In this document: positions 57,499 through 64,000 of the stretch, in pieces
Numbering within the stretch: the stretch's first letter is position 1
How the letters are laid out: every line of letters begins with the position of its first letter
Source: Streptosporangium brasiliense
Lineage (GTDB): Bacteria; Actinomycetota; Actinomycetes; Streptosporangiales; Streptosporangiaceae
DNA length: 64,000 bases
Assembly: GCF_030811595.1 (NCBI RefSeq)
Contig: NZ_JAUSRB010000002.1
Span: 8,184,001 to 8,248,000, forward strand
Reading direction: 5' to 3'
Notes under the pieces: model-generated
Seen by the model: only the letters and a program-made list of their open reading frames with translations
What the model was told of the DNA's origin: nothing
The model's database searches: none
Made by a program: the position numbers and the translations under genes

Positions 57499-58295
57499 AG
57501 CCTGGTCACCGCCCGCCGTCCGGGCCGCGGTGCGAGCACCTCGGCGGCCGCCTGCACGCTCAGCGCCAGCACTCCGATGGCCAGGCTGGGGACGACGACC
57601 GCCCAGGGGTTGAGCAGGATGCCGGGCGCGTTCTCGCGGACCATCAGGGCCCAGTCCGCGGCCGGCGGCTCCGGTCCGACCTCCAGGAAGGCCGCGGTGG
57701 TGACCACGTACACGGCCGCCACGAAGCGCAGGCCGAGCAGGACCAGCAGCGTGGCACGGAGGTTGGGCAGCACCTCGCGCCAGATGAGCTGGGGCAGCCG
57801 CTCTCCCCCGGCGGCGGCGGCCTCGACGTACCCCGACCCGGCTATGGGCGCCGCCGCCCCCGCCACCATGCGGACCGCGTACGGCAGGGAGACCACGACG
57901 GCCGCGGTGACCAGCGCCACCCGGCCGCCGCCCCGCCAGGAGAGCACCACCAGCAGCACGGCCAGCACCGCGGGCAGCAGGATCATGAGGTCGGCGAGCC
58001 GCTCGACCAGCCGGCCGAGGGCGGGGCGCAGCGCGGCCGCCGTCCCCAGCGCCGCGGCGGCGACGGTGACCGCGCACGCCACGGCGAGCGAGGTGAGCAG
58101 CAGGTCGCGGCCTCCGGCCAGCAGGCGGCTGAGGACGTCCCTGCCGAGCTCGTCGGCGCCCAGCGGGACGCCGGGGCCGGGCAGCGCGTAGGGGGCGGCG
58201 ACCGGGGCGTCGATCGCGTGCGGCGCGAGCAGCGGCCCCACCAGCGCGATCGCCGCGATCAGGCCGGCCGGCACGAGGCGGAGCACGGTCCTCAT
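57495..58295 (-). CDS. ABC importer permease, DppC-like
   Basis: A 266-residue integral membrane protein with about six hydrophobic helices. After the first helix the family motif LGADELGRDVLSRLLAGGRD appears, and the EAA loop reads EAAAAGGERLPQLIWREVLP, which docks to the ATPase. Overlaps of 4 nt with both neighbours place it in the importer operon. Confidence 0.92.
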   Translation of the reverse strand: MRTVLRLVPAGLIAAIALVGPLLAPHAIDAPVAAPYALPGPGVPLGADELGRDVLSRLLAGGRDLLLTSLAVACAVTVAAAALGTAAALRPALGRLVERLADLMILLPAVLAVLLVVLSWRGGGRVALVTAAVVVSLPYAVRMVAGAAAPIAGSGYVEAAAAGGERLPQLIWREVLPNLRATLLVLLGLRFVAAVYVVTTAAFLEVGPEPPAADWALMVRENAPGILLNPWAVVVPSLAIGVLALSVQAAAEVLAPRPGRRAVTRL

Positions 58296-59314
58296 GAGCG
58301 CCTCACCGAGGCCCAGCCCCGCACCAGGTCCGCGGCCAGCAGCACGGCGAGGACGGCCACGCTGGTCGCCACCACCACGCCCGCCACCAGGGGGGTGTCC
58401 CGGTCGCGGACCGCTCCGGCGAGGACGCTGCCGACGCCCGGGTAGTTGAAGATCGTCTCGACGACGACGGCGCCGCCGAGCAGCATGCCCACCGACGTCG
58501 CCGCGCCGGCGGCGATCGCGGGCAGGGCTCCGGGGAGCACGTGCCGCAGCAGCACCCGGCGGGGCGGGAGCCCGTCCAGGACGGCCGCCTCGACGTGGGG
58601 CGCGGTGCACTCGTCGGCCAGCGCGGCGCGGACGATGCGGGTGTTCCACCCGATCTGCGGCACGGCGAGCGAGAGCACCGGCAGCACGAGCATGGCCGCC
58701 GACGCGGGCCCGCCGCCGCCCGCGGCGGTGACGGTGACCGCGGGCAGCAGGTCCGCCCAGAGCGCGAGGACCAGGACCAGGACGCTCGCGACCACGAACT
58801 CCGGCAGCGCCGCCACGATCGTCGACGTCCCCGAGATCGCGCGGTCCAGCGCCGAGGAGGGGCGGAGCGCCGCGGCTCCGGCCAGCGCGAGCGCGGCCGC
58901 CACGGTGACGGCGAAGGCGAGGCCGCCGAGCAGCAGCGTGTTGGGGAAATGGCGGCCCAGGACCTCGGCCACCGGCTCGCCCCGGGACGTCACGCCCAGG
59001 TCACCGGCCGGCAGACCGGCCATCCAGCGCAGGAAGCGGATCCAGAGGGGCTGGTCCAGCCCGAGCTCCGCGCTGCGGGCGGCGACGGCCTCGGCCGAGG
59101 CGCCCCGGCCGAGGCTTGCGCGCGCGGCGTCGCCGGGCAGGAACTCCATCGCCGCGAAGACCGCGACGAGCAGGGCGGCCAGCAGCGCGACCCGCTGGGC
59201 CAGCACGCCCAGTCCCCGCAGGAGGAGGGGCGCCGGCCCGGACGGGGCGGGCCGGGCCGCCCGCCGCGCGGACGGCCTGGCCACGGCGCGGCCGGCGGTC
59301 AGGCGCTCAACCAT
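58292..59314 (-). CDS. ABC importer permease, DppB-like
   Basis: A 340-residue membrane protein. A proline/arginine-rich N-terminal tail precedes the first helix, then come the DppB-type periplasmic region (LGLDQPLWIRFLRWM, GDLGVTSRGEPV), an EAA loop (EAAVLDGLPPRRVLLRHVLP) and VVETIFNYPGVGSVL near the end. Its start overlaps the binding-protein gene by 16 nt. The N-terminal cytosolic extension of about 40 residues is longer than usual. Confidence 0.92.
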   Translation of the reverse strand: MVERLTAGRAVARPSARRAARPAPSGPAPLLLRGLGVLAQRVALLAALLVAVFAAMEFLPGDAARASLGRGASAEAVAARSAELGLDQPLWIRFLRWMAGLPAGDLGVTSRGEPVAEVLGRHFPNTLLLGGLAFAVTVAAALALAGAAALRPSSALDRAISGTSTIVAALPEFVVASVLVLVLALWADLLPAVTVTAAGGGGPASAAMLVLPVLSLAVPQIGWNTRIVRAALADECTAPHVEAAVLDGLPPRRVLLRHVLPGALPAIAAGAATSVGMLLGGAVVVETIFNYPGVGSVLAGAVRDRDTPLVAGVVVATSVAVLAVLLAADLVRGWASVRRS

Positions 59315-60843
59315 GCCCGCTCCAGCTGGACTCTGCCGTAACCGGGCAGCCTGGGCAGGCCGCCGACCCCCGCGGCGGCCAGGTCGACGCCGTCGGCCAT
59401 GCCCCACAGCAGGTAGCCGGAGCGCTCGTGCTCCAGCCGCTGGAGCTCGCGCAGCGCGTCCGCGCGCCGGGCGCCGTCCGGGGCGCCGACGGCCTTGCGG
59501 TAGGCCGCGTCGAAGGCCGGGTCCTTCCAGCCGGCCTCGTTCTGGGCGGCGTCGGAGCTGAGGGTCTTGCCGGCGAAGAAGACCACCGAGTCGTTGGTGC
59601 CCCAGTAGGTGGTGTAGAGGGGGGCCTTGAGCCAGGTCTTCTCCCAGAAGACGCTCGGGTCCTGCTTGACGACCTTGATGTTCAGCCCGGCCTCGCGGAC
59701 CTGGGTGGCGAACAGGGTCGCCGACTCGGCCAGGCCGGGGATGTCCTCGGTGGTGAACAGCTCGTAGGTCTGGGACAGGTCCAGGCCCGCCTGGCCGAGG
59801 AGCCGCTCGGCCTGTGCCAGGTCGCGGGCGCGCTGCGGGATGTCCTTGGCGTAGGCCGGATCGCCGGTGCCGAGGACGTCGTTGGCGACCGCGCCGTAGC
59901 CGGACAGCACCTGCCTGACCATGGCCTCCCGGTCGACGGCCAGGCGCAGCGCCAGCCGTACGCGCTCGTCGGCGAAGGGGCCGTCGGCGGTGCGCATCAC
60001 GATCGGCATGGCCATGTCGTCGGGGCGGCGGATCACCTGGACACCGTCCCTGCCCTCGGCGGTGCGGGCGGCGACCGCGCCCACGTTGGAGGCCAGGTCG
60101 ATCTGGCCGGTCAGCATGGCGTTGGCCATGGCCTGCGGCGACTCGAACATCCGCACCTCGATGGCGTCCAGCGGGACCTCGCCGCCGTGCCAGGAGTCGT
60201 TGCGGACCAGGCGGGCGCTGCCGTTCCGGAAGGACTCCAGGCGGAACGGGCCGGTGCCCGGCGCCCTCGCCACGTCCTTGGTGTCCTCCTTCAGGACGAA
60301 GGTGGTCAGCCGGAGCAGCAGCGGCACCTCGCTGTTGGGGTAGGCGCTGGTGAGCGTCACGGCGTCGCGGCCGTCGGCCCTGATCCCGCCGGCCTCGACG
60401 CCGGGCAGCCGGGTCGCGCCGGCCGGTGTGGCGCGCAGCCTCCGCAGCGACCAGGCCACGTCGGCACCCGTGACCGGCGTCCCGTCGTGGAAGGTCGCGC
60501 CCTCGGCGATCGTGAAGCGCCACCGCTTCAGGTCGTCGGACTCCCAGCGGGCGGCCAGCCGGGGGGCCACGTTGGGCCGGTCCCCGGGGACCGTCAGCGC
60601 GTCGTGGACCAGCGCGAGGATGAGGTAGTCGCTCTCGTTGACCTGGACGCCGTGCGGGTCGCGGGTGACCGCGGACGCCTTGCCGACGGCTCCCACCCGC
60701 AGGGTGCCGCCGGGTCTGGGCGGACCGGCCGGGGGCGTGGCGCCGGCGGCGGCCCGCCGGGGTCCGGAGCCGCAGGCCGACAGCAGCAAGGCCGCCCCCA
60801 GTCCTCCTCCGGTCGCCAGGATCCGTCTCCTCGTCAGCTCCAC
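59299..60843 (-). CDS. Dpp/Nik-type substrate-binding lipoprotein
   Basis: A 514-residue SBP family 5 protein. The N-terminus combines a twin-arginine-like TRRRILATGG with a lipobox LLLSACGSG, so the mature protein should be lipid-anchored outside the membrane. Family text includes SDDLKRWRFTIAEGATFHDG and SYRKAVGAPDG-like C-terminal helices. Dpp/Nik-type importers carry peptides, nickel or metal-opine complexes. The gene is preceded by an iron box and ends in the permease operon, so a ferric or metal-metallophore substrate is likely; peptides remain possible. Confidence 0.9.
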   Translation of the reverse strand: MELTRRRILATGGGLGAALLLSACGSGPRRAAAGATPPAGPPRPGGTLRVGAVGKASAVTRDPHGVQVNESDYLILALVHDALTVPGDRPNVAPRLAARWESDDLKRWRFTIAEGATFHDGTPVTGADVAWSLRRLRATPAGATRLPGVEAGGIRADGRDAVTLTSAYPNSEVPLLLRLTTFVLKEDTKDVARAPGTGPFRLESFRNGSARLVRNDSWHGGEVPLDAIEVRMFESPQAMANAMLTGQIDLASNVGAVAARTAEGRDGVQVIRRPDDMAMPIVMRTADGPFADERVRLALRLAVDREAMVRQVLSGYGAVANDVLGTGDPAYAKDIPQRARDLAQAERLLGQAGLDLSQTYELFTTEDIPGLAESATLFATQVREAGLNIKVVKQDPSVFWEKTWLKAPLYTTYWGTNDSVVFFAGKTLSSDAAQNEAGWKDPAFDAAYRKAVGAPDGARRADALRELQRLEHERSGYLLWGMADGVDLAAAGVGGLPRLPGYGRVQLERAWLSA

Positions 60844-60868
60844 CTCCGGCTCCTCCCTTACGGCGTCA

Positions 60869-60888
60869 TTAAGGTTTGCCTACCCTAA
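60869..60888. promoter_or_regulatory. Iron box in front of the importer operon
   Basis: TTAAGGTTTGCCTACCCTAA; its complement TTAGGGTAGGCAAACCTTAA fits the IdeR/DmdR consensus with the two arms intact. It ends 26 bp before the binding-protein start on the minus strand. Confidence 0.75.
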
Positions 60889-60977
60889 TTTTTTCGCCAA
60901 CTCAAGGCCGGAAATGTCCGTTTCGATGCGTATTTGCAGATCACGAGCTTATGACGGAGAGATTATATTTTTATAAC

Positions 60978-60996
60978 TTAGGCAAGGCTTGCCTTA
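60978..60996. promoter_or_regulatory. Second iron box, facing the dioxygenase operon
   Basis: TTAGGCAAGGCTTGCCTTA, an almost perfect 19-bp palindrome of IdeR/DmdR type in a very AT-rich stretch (60885-60980). It lies 97 bp before the dioxygenase start, in the 250-bp divergent region shared with the importer. Confidence 0.8.
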
Positions 60997-61093
60997 TCAA
61001 TTCTTGGTGGACTAGCGTCCCATTCCATCGATCGACACCCATGAACTCCGGGACCGGAACGTCATCTCTCGACGGACCAAGGCGGTAATCCAG

Positions 61094-62065
61094 GTGTGCT
61101 CCAACCCGACCCCTGTCCGAGAAATCGGACCTGACACGCTCATCAGCCGGGCAACTGCCCTTGTATCGACGTATGAAACGGCGTCGAACCCTGAACTGAT
61201 CCAGCACCTCCCAGAGGCGGCCGCCGACCTCGGGGACCTCTGCCCCCCGCCCGCCCCGGCCACCGGCCTGTACGTCCTGCGCGGCCTGCCCGTCGACGAC
61301 GCCGGCCTCGGCGCGACCCCGCCGCACTGGTCGGACGCCTCCCCCGAACGCACGGCCGTCTGGGACGTCGCCATGCTGCTGCTGGCCGCCACCGCCGGCC
61401 GGCCGTTCGGCTGGGAGGGACAGCAGGACGGGCGGCTGGTGCACGACATCGTGCCGAGCCGCGGCCACGAGCACGGGCAGACCGGCGCGAGCAGCACGGT
61501 CACGCTCGCCGCGCACAACGAGGACGCCTTCCACCACGGGCGCGCCCACCTGATGCTGCTGGGCTGCCTGCGCAACCCCGACCGGGTGGCGACCAGCGCC
61601 GCGGCCGTGCGCCACACCGATCTCGACGGGGCCGACATCGAGACGCTGTCGGCCCCCGTCCTGCCCATCCTCCCCGACGACGCCTACGACGAGGCCCGGG
61701 GCTCCGCCCTCGAGCCCCCCAGGGTCCCGACCCTGTGGCAGGGCGAGGACGGACTGTGCCTGCGCTTCGACCCCGCCTACACGCCGCTGGAGCAGGCGGG
61801 CCCCGGCTACCGGGCCGCCTACGGGCGGCTCGGCCGCGAGCTGGAGCGGGTCAGGACCGGCGTGCGGCTCGACCCCGGCGACGTGCTCGTCATCGACAAC
61901 GACGCGGTCGTGCACGGCCGCGAGCCGTTCCGCGCCCGCTACGACGGCACCGACCGCTGGCTCAAGCGGGTCAACGTCCGCCTGCCCGACCGCGCCCGCC
62001 CGCCGGCCGAGGCCACCGAGCACGGGTACGGCCAGCGGCCGATCGATCCCTGCCAGGAGCGGTGA
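61094..62065 (+). CDS. Clavaminate-synthase-like Fe(II)/2-oxoglutarate dioxygenase
   Basis: A 323-residue dioxygenase of the TauD/clavaminate-synthase-like family, nearest in style to amino-acid beta-hydroxylases such as VioC and AsnO. The iron-binding HxE is in LAAHNEDAFHHGRAHL, the distal histidine in DNDAVVHGREPF, and the arginine that holds 2-oxoglutarate in the following YDGTDRWLKRVNVRL. It probably hydroxylates a free or carrier-bound basic or amide amino acid. The GTG at 61094 follows AAGGCGG. Its stop overlaps the next start (TGATG) in an iron-boxed operon. Confidence 0.85.
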   Translation: MCSNPTPVREIGPDTLISRATALVSTYETASNPELIQHLPEAAADLGDLCPPPAPATGLYVLRGLPVDDAGLGATPPHWSDASPERTAVWDVAMLLLAATAGRPFGWEGQQDGRLVHDIVPSRGHEHGQTGASSTVTLAAHNEDAFHHGRAHLMLLGCLRNPDRVATSAAAVRHTDLDGADIETLSAPVLPILPDDAYDEARGSALEPPRVPTLWQGEDGLCLRFDPAYTPLEQAGPGYRAAYGRLGRELERVRTGVRLDPGDVLVIDNDAVVHGREPFRARYDGTDRWLKRVNVRLPDRARPPAEATEHGYGQRPIDPCQER

Positions 62066-63009
62066 TGCGGGTTCTGAGCAGGAGCGACCTGGCCAAGGTG
62101 GAGCTCGGGCCGGCCGAGGTGATCGCGGTGGTGGAGGAGGCCTACCGCGCCCTGGCCGCCGGACTGTCGGCCAATCCGAGCAAGCTGACGCTGCAGCCGC
62201 CCGACGGGCACTCGGTGTCCTACGCCATGCTCGGCCGGGACGGCACCCGCGGGGTGGTCGCCTTCAAGACCTCATACCGGTTCCACCCCCGGCGGGAGTG
62301 CTACTACACCTCGCTGACGCTCTACGACGACGTCTCCGGGCGGCCCGTCGCCCTGATGGACTGCGGCGGGATCGGCGCGATGCGCACCCCGGCGGCGTCG
62401 GCGCTGCTCGCCCGCGAGTGCGCCGCCCCCGGCAGCCGCAGCGCCCTGGTGATCGGCACCGGGGTGCAGGGGCGGCAGGCCCTGCCGTACCTGACGGCCG
62501 CGATGCCCGAGCTGGAACGGCTCATGGTCTTCGGCACCCACCCCGACGGGCTGCGCGCCGTACGGGACTCGGTGCCCGGGCGCGAGGTGGAGGCCGTGCC
62601 GGACCTGCGGGCCGCGGCGGCGGAGGCCGACGTGGTGCTCGCCGTCGCCGGCCCCGCCACCACCGCGGCGGTGGAGGCGGACTGGCTCCGGCCGGACGCG
62701 CTGTGCGTCCTGGTCGGGTACGGCCTGGCCCCCTCGACCCTGCACCGGGCCGGCCGCGTGCTGGCCACCAGCGCCGCGCAGATGGCGGTGACCGGTACCG
62801 ACCTGGCCGACGAGCACGGCGTGCTGCGCCCGGTGGACGCCGAGCTGCCCGACGTGCTCGCCGGCCGGGCCGAGGCGCGGACCGGCGGCGGGCAGCGGAT
62901 CTTCGCCTACAACAGCGGCCTGGTGATCACCGACATCGCGCTCGGCCACCACTACGCGCGGGTGGCCGGGGAGCGCGGGCTCGGGCAGGTGATCGACCTG
63001 TGGGACTGA
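62065..63009 (+). CDS. Ornithine cyclodeaminase/SbnB-like dehydrogenase
   Basis: A 314-residue OCD/mu-crystallin-family enzyme. Family blocks are SRSDLAKVELGPAEVIAVVE, SLTLYDDVSGRPVALMD, the nucleotide-binding LVIGTGVQGRQALPYL and YNSGLVITDIALGHHYA. In staphyloferrin B synthesis SbnB oxidises the SbnA product to 2,3-diaminopropionate; ornithine cyclodeaminases make proline. The iron-regulated context and the SbnH-like gene after it favour the SbnB role, although no SbnA is in the window. AGGAGCGG precedes the ATG. Confidence 0.87.
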   Translation: MRVLSRSDLAKVELGPAEVIAVVEEAYRALAAGLSANPSKLTLQPPDGHSVSYAMLGRDGTRGVVAFKTSYRFHPRRECYYTSLTLYDDVSGRPVALMDCGGIGAMRTPAASALLARECAAPGSRSALVIGTGVQGRQALPYLTAAMPELERLMVFGTHPDGLRAVRDSVPGREVEAVPDLRAAAAEADVVLAVAGPATTAAVEADWLRPDALCVLVGYGLAPSTLHRAGRVLATSAAQMAVTGTDLADEHGVLRPVDAELPDVLAGRAEARTGGGQRIFAYNSGLVITDIALGHHYARVAGERGLGQVIDLWD

Positions 63010-64000
63010 GCGCGCCCCTGCCCGCCAGGCTGTCGGAGCCGGCGCGCACCCTGCTCGGCAAGGGATCCGGGCTGCTGCGGGAGCTCGCCTACGGCCTGCG
63101 CGGCCCCTACCACGTGCTCCTGCCCGACCGGTTCGCGGCCAACCTGACCGCCTTCCTGGAGGTGTTGGAGGAGACCGGCGTCACCGGCGAGGTCCACTAC
63201 GCCAAGAAGGCCAACAAGGCGGCGTGCTGGATCGAGACCTGCGCGGAGCTCGGCGCGGGGGTGGACGTGGCCAGCGTGCCGGAGCTGCGGGACGCGCTGG
63301 GCCACGGCGTGCGCGGCACGCGGATCGTGGTGACGGGCCCGGCCAAGTCGGACGACCTGCTCCGCCTGGCCGTACGGCACGACTGTCTGATCACCGTGGA
63401 CGCCCTCGACGAGCTGGACCGGGTCGCCGCGCTGGACGGCGCGCGGATCATGCTGCGCGTCACGCCGCCGAGCCAGCCGCACAGCCGGTTCGGCATGACG
63501 CCGCAGGAGCTGGAGCGGGCGCTGGAGCGGTGCGGGCCGCCGCGCCTGGAGGGGTTCAGCTGCCACCTGTCCGGCTACGAGGTGGGGCCCCGCGCCGAGA
63601 TGGCCGCCCTGCTGCTGCGCTGGTGCGAGCGGGCGCGGGCCCGGGGCATCCCCGCCACCCGCATCAGTGTCGGCGGCGGGTTCGCGGTGGACTACCTTGC
63701 GGCCGAGGACTGGCGGCGCTTCACCGACGATCCCGCGCACTTCCACGCCGGCAGGCGGTTCGACGGGTTCTACCCCTACCACTCGCCGGTGGCCGGGGCG
63801 GCGGCGCTGCGCGCGGTGCTGGCGGCCAGGCCCGGCGGCGGGAGCGCGGACGTGGCGGCCCTGCTGCGCGGCTCCGGGGTCACGCTGATCCTCGAACCGG
63901 GCCGCGCCCTGCTCGACCAGGCGGGCCTGACGGTCTTCCGGATCCAGGGCGTCAAGGACGCGCGGCACGGCAGGGAGTACGGGATCGTCACCGTGGACGG
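63000..64000 (+). CDS. Y4yA/SbnH-like PLP-dependent decarboxylase (cut by window edge)
   Basis: The first 333 residues of a fold-III PLP enzyme related to diaminopimelate/ornithine decarboxylase. VHYAKKANKAACWIETCAEL places the PLP lysine (AKKAN). Other visible blocks are GAGVDVASVPELRDALGHG, SRFGMTPQEL, SCHLSGYEVG, the phosphate-binding SVGGGFAVDY and LEPGRALLDQAGLT. The YPYHSPVAG text is typical of the Y4yA subgroup, found with siderophore synthetases in rhizobia. The GTG at 63000 overlaps the preceding stop by 10 nt and has AGGTGA upstream. The C terminus lies beyond the window. Confidence 0.85.
   Translation, partial: MGLSAPLPARLSEPARTLLGKGSGLLRELAYGLRGPYHVLLPDRFAANLTAFLEVLEETGVTGEVHYAKKANKAACWIETCAELGAGVDVASVPELRDALGHGVRGTRIVVTGPAKSDDLLRLAVRHDCLITVDALDELDRVAALDGARIMLRVTPPSQPHSRFGMTPQELERALERCGPPRLEGFSCHLSGYEVGPRAEMAALLLRWCERARARGIPATRISVGGGFAVDYLAAEDWRRFTDDPAHFHAGRRFDGFYPYHSPVAGAAALRAVLAARPGGGSADVAALLRGSGVTLILEPGRALLDQAGLTVFRIQGVKDARHGREYGIVTVD

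Overview
The window is high-GC actinomycete chromosome: GTG starts, ATGA/GTGA stop-start overlaps, SARP and LAL regulators, and IdeR/DmdR-type iron boxes all fit. Paralogue content would suit Streptosporangiales, but the genus cannot be fixed from sequence alone. Positions 1-16 kb hold mixed genes: the end of an ABC exporter, a phospholipase D-like enzyme, an acyl-CoA carboxylase alpha subunit, a LAL-type LuxR regulator, a 2-isopropylmalate synthase behind a degenerate transthyretin/HIUase-like gene, a small secreted peptide just upstream of a large SARP-NB-ARC-TPR regulator, and a pseudokinase.

Positions 16.3-23.4 kb (minus strand) are one tightly overlapped seven-gene operon that matches the ebo gene set (EboA, TatD-like EboB, UbiA-like EboC, TIM-barrel EboE, phosphodiesterase EboF). 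A myo-inositol-phosphate-synthase-like cyclase stands where classical ebo clusters have a dehydroquinate-synthase-like EboD, and there is one extra sugar-phosphate-isomerase barrel. The cyclase reading frame carries two apparent single-base insertions, and the prenyltransferase contains an in-frame hexapeptide minisatellite. Positions 23.9-29.3 kb are ordinary accessory genes (S33 peptidase, AlkZ-like protein, aldo/keto reductase pseudogene, VOC protein with divergent WYL regulator, DUF2461).

Positions 29.4-60.9 kb are an iron-regulated non-ribosomal metallophore cluster. An aryl-AMP ligase with the salicylate selectivity residues should load the aryl carrier protein of a 2308-residue NRPS (FAAL-remnant, ArCP, Cy, A, PCP, Cy, A, PCP). 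A second 1881-residue NRPS (docking domain, Cy, A with inserted methyltransferase, PCP, TE) follows. All three A domains read as cysteine-specific. A thiazolinyl imide reductase, a type II thioesterase, a saccharopine-dehydrogenase-like protein and an NTF2-like protein are translationally coupled to or follow the NRPSs. The expected product is an aryl-capped tris-thiazoline/thiazolidine chelator related to pyochelin, yersiniabactin and coelibactin.

The unusual part is the source of the cap. No salicylate synthase or isochorismate synthase is present. Instead, an operon divergent from the NRPSs across a shared iron box encodes a PaaA/BoxB-like diiron oxygenase, a 192-residue protein of unknown family, a benzoate-CoA-ligase-type enzyme and a fused aminodeoxychorismate synthase (PabA-PabB). 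A class II DAHP synthase is coupled to the aryl-AMP ligase. My working model is a chorismate to 4-aminobenzoate to 4-aminobenzoyl-CoA to 2-hydroxylated aryl acid route, giving an amino-salicyl-type cap.

A Dpp/Nik-type ABC importer follows (55.9-60.8 kb). Its substrate-binding gene diverges, across two more iron boxes, from a second partial operon (61.1-64 kb): a clavaminate-synthase-like dioxygenase, an SbnB/ornithine-cyclodeaminase-like enzyme and a Y4yA/SbnH-like PLP decarboxylase. This is possibly the start of a second, diaminopropionate-type siderophore pathway that runs off the window. No tRNA, rRNA, CRISPR array or intact mobile element was recognised.
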